Assembly (NCBI GenBank): GCA_964527995.1
Contig: CAZGRP010000001.1
Span: 124,001 to 188,000 of the forward strand
Direction: 5' to 3'
Source: CAZGRP01 sp964527995
Lineage (GTDB): Bacteria > Zhuqueibacterota > Zhuqueibacteria > Oceanimicrobiales > CAZGRP01
Length of the DNA: 64,000 nucleotides
The first letter of the stretch is position 1. Every line of letters begins with the position of its first letter. This document shows, one piece after another, positions 53,999 through 61,537 of this stretch. The position numbers and the translations under genes are program-made. The notes under the pieces were generated by a model that saw only the letters and a program-made list of their open reading frames with translations, ran no database searches and was not told where the DNA came from.

Positions 53999-56308
53999 TC
54001 ACTTCATCAACGTCATCCGCTTGCGCATGCGCAGGCCGTTCACCTCGAGCACGTAGAAGTAGACGCCCGAGGGCAGCGAAGCGGCATTGAACTTCACCTT
54101 GTGCTTGCCAGCCGGCAGGTATTCGTCGACGAGCGTCGCCACTTCCTGACCGAGGATGGAGTAGACCTTCACGACGGTCTTACCCGGCTCCTTCAGACTA
54201 AACTCAATGGTGGTCGATGGGTTGAAGGGGTTCGGGTAGTTCTGCGACAGGGAGTACTCACGTGGCACTGACGTCCTCTGGCTTACGCTCGTGATCACCA
54301 GGCTGGTCTGCGCCTCCTTTCCGATGTTCTTGTTGAAATCCACTCCACGTACCTTGTAATAGACGGTCTCACCGACTTGAATCGGGACTTCGGTGTCGGC
54401 CAGCTCCAGGTCGGTGGTGCGGCCTACAAGGTTACCTTCACTCGGCGCGAAGTCAGGCTGGGTTCCACGGAAGACCTCGTAGAAGTCCACGTCCGGGTCA
54501 TCGGTGGCTTCCCAGGAGAGCGACACGAACTCGCCACCGCCCTCGGCGACCGCTTCCTGCGCTGTGAAGTTCATGGGTGCCTGCGGCACCAGGTTGTCCA
54601 CACTGAAGCCAGCCTTGGAGTAGGAGTTCCAGTGGGTGGCCGGGTCTGCCGTATGAGCGACGACCATGAAGGTGCTGAGGCCGGGCTCGCCGCCGGGGAT
54701 GCGGTCCACAAGAGTTGGGACCACCATGCCGTAGTCGGACAGTTGGATGGCCTTGGATACGGCCACCTGTTCCCACAGGGCGCCATTGATTTCCATCACT
54801 TTGCCCGAGCCGCTGGACGAGCTCTTAGCCAGGCTGTGGTCGATGCGGCGCCAGACGGAGTACTCGCTGATCGGAGTCGCCGCACCGGCATCATCATCAA
54901 CCGCTGCTGCCCACTCGACCCGTACCTGACGACCCTGGTCGTTGGGTACATCGAGGATCGAGGTGATGACCGGCTGATTGCCCGGAACCAGCTCGAGGAC
55001 GGCCATCGGTGCCACCGGCAGACCCCCGCGTGGCAGAGTGGCATAGACGATCTCGTCCTCCGGGTCGCTATCCAGGTTGCCCGTGGTTACGACATCGAAC
55101 TGGCCGCCGACCGGAACCAGACCGCTGTCGATGGCGCTGGTGGTGTAGTTCGCAGGATCGGTGATGTCACCGCCCTGATATTCGACTCTGTAGATGACGG
55201 CATTCGGCGTGGCAGAGCGAGAACCAAAGATGAAGTCCACGCGGCCGTCTCCATCGACATCGCCTGCGGCACCGCCGTTCGCCCGCCCCGGAGCCACCTG
55301 CTGCGGCTCGGCGATCTGCGTCGCCTTCACCGAGTCAGCGTCGGGCTGGAGCAGCCAAACGCGGTTGTTGCCGGTGGTCCAGCCGGCGAGGACGATCTCC
55401 TCGCTCCCATCCCCGTCGATGTCGACGACGCTGGCCGTCTTCCACGAAGCACCCGTGATCAAGCCAGGCTGAGTCTTGGTGATTTGGAAGGTGTCGGTGA
55501 CGCTGCTGTAGGTAATCGTGGTCACGTCGCCGTTGCTGCGGATCAGGTAGATGCTGCTGTCGATCACGGCGAGATCGTAGTACGTGTTGCCGTCGGTGGG
55601 AGTGCCGACGCCGCTGGCCTCCATGGTCCAGGTCTCGCTGCTGTCGGCGTTGTCCGGGATATTGTCGACAGAGATGACCATGAACCCCGGGCCGGCCGAT
55701 TGCCGTGTGCTGGCGATGAGCTCCTCCTGGCCGTCGCTGTCAATGTCGTGCAGGACCCAGCGGAACGGCCGCCAGTTGATGTTGTCCTGATCGACGATGG
55801 TCCACTGAGCATTGGGACGATAGCGCCCTGTGGCGGCATCGAAGACGCCCATCTCGTCGCTGCCGTCGCCCTTGCTCTCGAAGACAACCACCCTTTCAGG
55901 GTTCTTCTTGGTGCCACTGAAGTTATTGATCGGCCCCCAGATGATCTCCATTTTGCCGTCCTTATCCCAATCCCCGTAAGTCATGGGGGGCCAGGTATTC
56001 TGGGCGTCGATGTCCAGCTCCGTGGACCAGACCTCTTCCCATTCAGAGCCGTTCCACTCGTATTTGTGGATCCGCGGTACCCAGTCCTTCCCCGGCTCAT
56101 CGAACCAGTCGTTATTGACGGCGTAGATTTCCGCCCGACCATCGTTGTCAAAATCCACGCCGGCAATGACATTTCCGAAGCCGCCCGGATCCAGGGGGCT
56201 GTTCATGATGACCGCGCTGCGATCGAAGCGCTGCCCCTGGGCAAAGGCCATACCGACGAAGAGCAGGCAGAAAGCCGATGCCAATAGAATGTGGTAGACT
56301 TTGCTCAT
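53999..56308 (-). CDS. Secreted FG-GAP/VCBS-repeat protein with C-terminal sorting domain
   Basis: The 769-residue product starts at ATG 56308 (AAGGAG nine bases upstream) with a signal peptide ending near AFAQG. Five calcium-type FG-GAP motifs are visible (DFDNDGRAE, DWDKDGKME, DIDSDGQEE, DIDGDGSEE, DVDGDGRVD), giving a beta-propeller. A fibronectin type III-like module lies near 590-690, and the last 80 residues form the FlgD-like sorting domain (LSQNYPNPFNPSTTIEFSLK...LPSGVYFYVLEVNG). It is displayed or secreted outside the cell. The paralogue lies upstream. Confidence 0.86.
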   Translation of the reverse strand: MSKVYHILLASAFCLLFVGMAFAQGQRFDRSAVIMNSPLDPGGFGNVIAGVDFDNDGRAEIYAVNNDWFDEPGKDWVPRIHKYEWNGSEWEEVWSTELDIDAQNTWPPMTYGDWDKDGKMEIIWGPINNFSGTKKNPERVVVFESKGDGSDEMGVFDAATGRYRPNAQWTIVDQDNINWRPFRWVLHDIDSDGQEELIASTRQSAGPGFMVISVDNIPDNADSSETWTMEASGVGTPTDGNTYYDLAVIDSSIYLIRSNGDVTTITYSSVTDTFQITKTQPGLITGASWKTASVVDIDGDGSEEIVLAGWTTGNNRVWLLQPDADSVKATQIAEPQQVAPGRANGGAAGDVDGDGRVDFIFGSRSATPNAVIYRVEYQGGDITDPANYTTSAIDSGLVPVGGQFDVVTTGNLDSDPEDEIVYATLPRGGLPVAPMAVLELVPGNQPVITSILDVPNDQGRQVRVEWAAAVDDDAGAATPISEYSVWRRIDHSLAKSSSSGSGKVMEINGALWEQVAVSKAIQLSDYGMVVPTLVDRIPGGEPGLSTFMVVAHTADPATHWNSYSKAGFSVDNLVPQAPMNFTAQEAVAEGGGEFVSLSWEATDDPDVDFYEVFRGTQPDFAPSEGNLVGRTTDLELADTEVPIQVGETVYYKVRGVDFNKNIGKEAQTSLVITSVSQRTSVPREYSLSQNYPNPFNPSTTIEFSLKEPGKTVVKVYSILGQEVATLVDEYLPAGKHKVKFNAASLPSGVYFYVLEVNGLRMRKRMTLMK

Positions 56309-56426
56309 CTTGCGAACTCCTTCCGCTTGGTTGACTTCATCCACTTCCATAAGAAACCCGTTGGATGAGTTTGTTGTGGCCAGCACCACCTCCTTTCGCT
56401 CGCTATGGATTCCGGCCATACCCCGA

Positions 56427-58175
56427 TCATTTTAGCAGGGTAAGCGTCTTAGCGTCCCGGAAGTTGTGCGCTTCCAGAACGTAGACGTAGACGCCGCTCG
56501 GCACCGGGTTCCCGTTCGCATCCCGGCCGTCCCAGGTGGCCACGTGATGCCCGATGCCCACATATTGATTCACCAGCGTTCTGACGAGCTGACCACGGAC
56601 ATTGTAGATCTTCAAGCTGACGTCGCCGGCACGAGGTACATCGTAGGCGATTTGCGTTGAAGGGTTGAAGGGATTCGGATAGTTTTGGAACAGCGCATAG
56701 CCACGAGGTAGGGATGCCACGTCCGGGATCTCCACCTTCACGATGTTGTCCGCCTCGACCACAGTCACGAACGAGGCTTCGCGTCCGCCTTCCTGAGTGC
56801 CGAAGACGACTTCGCGGCGGCCATCGCCGTCCATGTCTTGAAGGGTTTGATGGTCGCGCAGGGCTTCGCGATCCTGCGGAAAGGAGACATAGTAGTAGCG
56901 CAGCGGCGTCAAGAATCCCGCGACCGTCGTGCTGTCGTGGAAAATTGTGCTCCACTCGTAGCTGGTGGAGTCGGTCAAAGCTCCCGAACCTGAATACTCG
57001 ACCCGGAAGATGCGGCGGTTGTAGGAGCCAGCGATGATCAGGTCGGCATTGCCGTCACCGTCGAAGTCGCCGATGGTGGCTCCGCGAATCTCCCGCGGGT
57101 ATTGTCCCAGCACGTAGTAGTCGGAGGGTGAGATCTTGGTGACATCTCCGTCGGGTACTTCAATCAGATAGACTCGGCCATCCGACCCGGCCAGGAGAAA
57201 CTCATCGGTACCGTCACCGTCCAGATCCCATGGCTGCAGCGACCCGAGGGCGCCAGCGCTGCGGTCCGGAAGGGGCTGCAAGATCCTCTTGACCAGCTCG
57301 TACGTGTCGGCACCCGTACTCTTGTAGAAGACCGTGTTGAGACCTCCCCACTCCATGGTGGCGACTTCGAGTTGGCCGTCATGATCCATGTCAACCGCCT
57401 TGACCTCGTAGATGTTGCCGTTGGTACCCTGAAGGCTGTCGGGGTCGAAGTACTCGATCTTCCATTGGGTGAACCCGCCGGCAAAGTCACCATCGAGCGA
57501 GAAGATCATCAAGGCATTGACGCCGTTGTACCCCCCTGTGCTCCAACGCCGGAAGACCATGATCACCTCATCTCGGCCGTCGCCATCTACATCTGCCACG
57601 TCGACGGCCGAAGGCCGGGTGTTGCTGCCCGGGTCCGCACCGAAGTCCCAGACCGCCGTCGGTTCGGTTGGCAGGCCGTTGTCGCTGCCGTCGGCCTCGA
57701 AGACCAGAAAACGCAGAGGGTTCTGCGGCTCTCCAGCATCATAGGGGATGCCAGCGATGACCTCCAGTAGCCCGTCGCCATCGAGATCGCCGATGGTCAT
57801 GGTTGGGAAGCTGGCGCCATTGGTGTTGTGATCGGTGACCCGATATTGCCATACCATCTGATAGCTGTCGTCACCGGTCGCTTCATAAACGAAGAGAGCG
57901 GGCCCGAATCCATTCACGTCGGTCAGGTTGTCGGTGATGAAAATGAATTCGCCCTTCCCGTCTCCGTCCAGGTCATACCCGGCTCGGATATCGTCGCCTC
58001 CGATTCCGTTCTCCAGATCGATCCCGGCGGGGTACTGATCCAAGGTGAGCTCGAATGCGGTGTGGAAGCCGGGCGAGGGGATGCGCCTGATGTCGGTCTG
58101 CTGGGCAGAGGTAAGGCTCACGAGACCGGGCATCGTCAGCAACGAAAGGACTGCAGGCAGTATCGAACGTCTCAT
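56427..58175 (-). CDS. Secreted FG-GAP-repeat protein with C-terminal sorting domain (paralogue)
   Basis: The 582-residue product starts at ATG 58175, preceded by AGGAGG, with a signal peptide ending near SAQQT. Seven FG-GAP-type motifs are visible (DLDGDGKGE, DLDGDGLLE, DVDGDGRDE, DMDHDGQLE, DLDGDGTDE, DFDGDGNAD, DMDGDGRRE). The C-terminal domain is LFQNYPNPFNPSTQIAYDVP, then VRTLVNQYVGIGHH and GVYVYVLEAHNF. It is transcribed 118 bp upstream of the second FG-GAP gene and probably forms an operon with it. Confidence 0.88.
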   Translation of the reverse strand: MRRSILPAVLSLLTMPGLVSLTSAQQTDIRRIPSPGFHTAFELTLDQYPAGIDLENGIGGDDIRAGYDLDGDGKGEFIFITDNLTDVNGFGPALFVYEATGDDSYQMVWQYRVTDHNTNGASFPTMTIGDLDGDGLLEVIAGIPYDAGEPQNPLRFLVFEADGSDNGLPTEPTAVWDFGADPGSNTRPSAVDVADVDGDGRDEVIMVFRRWSTGGYNGVNALMIFSLDGDFAGGFTQWKIEYFDPDSLQGTNGNIYEVKAVDMDHDGQLEVATMEWGGLNTVFYKSTGADTYELVKRILQPLPDRSAGALGSLQPWDLDGDGTDEFLLAGSDGRVYLIEVPDGDVTKISPSDYYVLGQYPREIRGATIGDFDGDGNADLIIAGSYNRRIFRVEYSGSGALTDSTSYEWSTIFHDSTTVAGFLTPLRYYYVSFPQDREALRDHQTLQDMDGDGRREVVFGTQEGGREASFVTVVEADNIVKVEIPDVASLPRGYALFQNYPNPFNPSTQIAYDVPRAGDVSLKIYNVRGQLVRTLVNQYVGIGHHVATWDGRDANGNPVPSGVYVYVLEAHNFRDAKTLTLLK

Positions 58176-58657
58176 ATCCGAAACCTCCTGTTTGCTGGTC
58201 GTGGGGTTTAAGGTGGATAGTTGCCGATAATTTGACCGCCTGTGTAGGAAGCGGATACCCCCCCGCACAGCACCGAATATCGCCGTCTTAATACTACCTG
58301 CCCTGCTCCAAGCGGAAACGTGGCGTGGCCACTACCTGGATGTCGAGCAGAATGGTGTTGATTGTCCTGCCGGAAAAGGTTGTCTTCGTTAGGAAAGGGA
58401 GCACGGAGCGACACCATGAACGGCCTTCGGCGAGGAGCGTCGCTCGCGAGTGAATAAGGTTACGTCATAATCTATAGAAGAAACCAGTACGCAGTATAAT
58501 TGTTACCGAAGTAAAAGTCAAGAGAAAAGTGCCTCGATTTTCCCCTTGACAAGAATAGATTGTTTGGGTATCTTCCACACTTGAATATGCCGGCCTGACC
58601 TGAACAACATAGGGAGATGGTGCGGTGGTGCGATCACGTAAATGCGCTGGAGAAGTC
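58176..58657. other. Divergent intergenic region with promoter
   Basis: The region is between the minus-strand FG-GAP gene and the plus-strand receptor gene. It is A/T-rich near 58480-58600 and holds the receptor promoter. I found no clear minus-strand promoter and no RNA gene. Confidence 0.5.
58546..58574 (+). promoter_or_regulatory. Promoter of the SusC-like receptor gene
   Basis: Perfect TTGACA (58546-58551) and TATCTT (58569-58574) with a 17 bp spacer. The gene start is about 83 bp downstream. Confidence 0.72.
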
Positions 58658-61390
58658 ATGAGCAAACGGTACATTGTTGTCTGCTGGCTGCTCGCAGCCA
58701 TTGTTTTGAGCGGCGTTTCCGCCTATGCCGGAACGACGGGTAAAATCCGCGGACGGGTTACCGACGAGAAGACAGGCGAGCCGCTCATCGGGGCAAACAT
58801 CGTCATCGAAGGGACGACGATGGGCGCTGCCGCCGGCCCAGATGGCGAATACGTGATCCTGAACGTGCCGCCGGGCACCTACACCCTGGTGGCGAGCATG
58901 ATCGGGTATCAGACTGAGCGCGTCTCCAACGTGCGCGTGTCAGCCGATTTGACCACCCAGTACGATTTTAAGCTTGGCATGGAAATCATTTCGGGGCAGG
59001 AAGTGCAGATCGTGGCCGAAAGACCGTTGATCCGGGCAGATCTGACGTCTTCCCAGTCGGTGATTTCGGCTGAGGAGTTCGCTTCGCTACCGGTGGAGAC
59101 GTTCAGTGAGGTCGTGGAACTGAAGGCAGGCGTCATCCGCGGCGCTGGCGGTGCTTTGCATATCCGCGGCGGACGATCCAACGAGACTGCCTATCTGGTC
59201 AATGGTGTGTCGGTGGCCAACCCCTATAACAACACTTTGGGGATCGAGGTCGCTGCCAATGCCATCCAGGAGCTTACCCTCGTCAGCGGTACCTTCAATG
59301 CCGAGTACGGGAATGCCATGAGCGGCGTCATCAATGTCGTCACCAAGGAAGGCGGTTCCCGCTACACAGGACAGGTTACGGCCTATTCGGGCGATCATGT
59401 CAGCAACAAGAAGAAGCTGTTCTTCAATGTCGACGATGTCAAACCGACCAGCGATGCCATCGTCGAGGGGACATTGGGTGGCCCTATTCCGGTGAGCAAG
59501 AAGCTGAGATTTTTCCTCTCGGGTCGCTACAATAACGATGAGGGCTGGCTGTACGGCGTTCGCGAACATCGACCCGGGGACTATGCGGACTTTACGTTGT
59601 TCCCCGAATCGCAGACGTCTTTTCGGACCCCACGCGGTGACACCGTCCAGGTGACGCCGGGGAGATGGTTTATAGAGTTGACGGGTGACGGCGCTATTGT
59701 GCCTCTCAATCCCCGCACGACCCTCAATACCACCGCCAAGCTGACGATCCGCGTTACCCCGACGTTCAAGATCAACTACGACTACGTGCTCGACAAGACG
59801 GACCGTGACCGCATTTTCCGGTGGGCCTGGCGATTCAACCCGGATGGACTTCCGCAGCAGCACTATCGGGCCTTCACCCACGCCGTCGGTCTGACCCACG
59901 CATTATCAGAGCGTACCTTCTATACCGCGAAATTCGCCTTCTCCAAAACCCGCTTCCGCCGCTACCTCTACAAGAACCCAGCCGATCCGCGCTATGTCGC
60001 CGACTTCTTCCTGCGGCGTCCGAACAATTTTTCCTTCTACACCGGCGGAAACGACCTCAGCCACAGCTATCGCGACTCCAAGACACTGCTGGGCAAGTTC
60101 GACATCACCAGTCAGGTCAACAACCGACATCAGGTCAAGGCCGGATTCGAGCTGCAATTCCACACACTCGACAACGAAAGCTTTACAATTCTCTACACGC
60201 GGCCTGACGGTCCTTTTCCGACACCAACAGTGCCGCCTTTGGACACACCGACGCACGACAAATACCATCGTACGCCAAGCCAGCTGGCCGCATATCTCCA
60301 GGACAAAATCGAATACAAGGACATGATCATCAACGTCGGTGTGCGCGTGGACCGTTTCGACGCCAGTGCATCCTATTTCACCGACATTTTTGATCCTGCA
60401 AATCCGGCCAAACGTGCCAAGGCCAGTCCCAAGACTTCACTGAGCCCACGCCTGGGCCTGTCGTTTCCGATCACCGATCGCGGCATCATTCGGGTGTCGT
60501 TCGGCCACTTTGTGCAGATGCCCACTCTGACGACGCTGTATATCAATCCCGATTTCGAGGCAAGGGTGGGGTCGACCAACATCGGCACCTTCGGCAATGC
60601 CAATCTCAAGCCTGAACGTACGGTGGCCTACGAAGTCGGCCTGCAGCAGCAGTTGACCAACGACATCGCCTTCGATCTGACAGCCTACTATAAAGACGTC
60701 CGCAATCTGCTCGCCTTCGAAACCAAGCGCCTCAACGCCACCACTTCTTACAACACCTACGTCAATAAGGACTACGGGAATATCCGCGGCATCAGCATCT
60801 CGCTGACCAAGCGAGCCACACGCACCGACCTGTTCTCGGCCTCGATCGACTACACGCTGCAGATTGCTGAAGGCAACAGCACGGACCCCAACGCTTTCTT
60901 TGTCGACTTCGTACGCGGACGTGAGAGCGAACGGCAGATCGTCTACTTGGACTGGGATCAGCGGCACACCCTGAATGCGACGGCCACACTGAGTCGACCC
61001 CGCAGTTGGGGCATCAGTGTCATCGGGCAGCTTGGATCGGGCCTGCCGTACTCGCCGTCGCTGCAGGGTACAGCCGTGGATCGGCCCAACAGTGGCCGCA
61101 AACCGACCCAGATCAACGTCGACTTGAAGGCGTTCAAGAATCTCCGATTCTTGGGGCTGGACTACTCCGTCTTTGTGAAAGTGTTCAATCTCTTCGACCG
61201 CAGGAATGAACGCCTGGTCTACGATGACACAGGGACGGCCAAGTACTCGCTTATTCCCACCTACTCGGGGCAGGACCTCAGAAACCAGAAGGACACGCCG
61301 GGTGTCCACCAGATCGAGGAGTATCTGCTTCATACCGACTATTACAAACCCCCTCGTGAGGTACTCGTCGGGCTGAAGATAGGATTTTAG
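58658..61390 (+). CDS. SusC/RagA-like TonB-dependent outer-membrane receptor
   Basis: The 910-residue product starts at ATG 58658 (GGAGA just upstream) with a signal peptide (cleavage near SAYAG). A carboxypeptidase-regulatory-like domain covers about 30-115 (GRVTDEKTGEPLIGANIVIE, EYVILNVPPGTYTLVASMIG). A plug domain follows near 125-225 (LKAGVIRGAGGALHIRGGRS, EYGNAMSGVINVVTKEGG) and a beta-barrel to the C terminus (EEYLLHTDYYKPPREVL then VGLKIGF). It imports a ligand using TonB energy, for which the protein at 11539 is a candidate. The ligand is unknown. Confidence 0.93.
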   Translation: MSKRYIVVCWLLAAIVLSGVSAYAGTTGKIRGRVTDEKTGEPLIGANIVIEGTTMGAAAGPDGEYVILNVPPGTYTLVASMIGYQTERVSNVRVSADLTTQYDFKLGMEIISGQEVQIVAERPLIRADLTSSQSVISAEEFASLPVETFSEVVELKAGVIRGAGGALHIRGGRSNETAYLVNGVSVANPYNNTLGIEVAANAIQELTLVSGTFNAEYGNAMSGVINVVTKEGGSRYTGQVTAYSGDHVSNKKKLFFNVDDVKPTSDAIVEGTLGGPIPVSKKLRFFLSGRYNNDEGWLYGVREHRPGDYADFTLFPESQTSFRTPRGDTVQVTPGRWFIELTGDGAIVPLNPRTTLNTTAKLTIRVTPTFKINYDYVLDKTDRDRIFRWAWRFNPDGLPQQHYRAFTHAVGLTHALSERTFYTAKFAFSKTRFRRYLYKNPADPRYVADFFLRRPNNFSFYTGGNDLSHSYRDSKTLLGKFDITSQVNNRHQVKAGFELQFHTLDNESFTILYTRPDGPFPTPTVPPLDTPTHDKYHRTPSQLAAYLQDKIEYKDMIINVGVRVDRFDASASYFTDIFDPANPAKRAKASPKTSLSPRLGLSFPITDRGIIRVSFGHFVQMPTLTTLYINPDFEARVGSTNIGTFGNANLKPERTVAYEVGLQQQLTNDIAFDLTAYYKDVRNLLAFETKRLNATTSYNTYVNKDYGNIRGISISLTKRATRTDLFSASIDYTLQIAEGNSTDPNAFFVDFVRGRESERQIVYLDWDQRHTLNATATLSRPRSWGISVIGQLGSGLPYSPSLQGTAVDRPNSGRKPTQINVDLKAFKNLRFLGLDYSVFVKVFNLFDRRNERLVYDDTGTAKYSLIPTYSGQDLRNQKDTPGVHQIEEYLLHTDYYKPPREVLVGLKIGF

Positions 61391-61537
61391 ACCGGGATGA
61401 CGACACGGTGCACGAAAACGGGGCCACCCGCCCAGCGGTCGAGGGCCGTGGTGCACCGAGCGCGTCTTGAATGGAATGCATAGCGCAGCGTGGCCGAGCG
61501 TGCAGCGAAGCACACACGTGAACGAGGTGGTTGATCT

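Noticed and set aside
54377..56287. 636-codon plus-strand frame opposite the FG-GAP gene
   Set aside because: The minus-strand gene has a signal peptide, FG-GAP motifs and sorting domain; the opposite frame is a by-product of its GC-rich codons.
61406..61458. CGGTGCAC and GTGCACCG inverted repeat between the receptor and secreted-protein genes
   Set aside because: Spacer of 37 bases and no T tract; too weak to call a terminator or operator.
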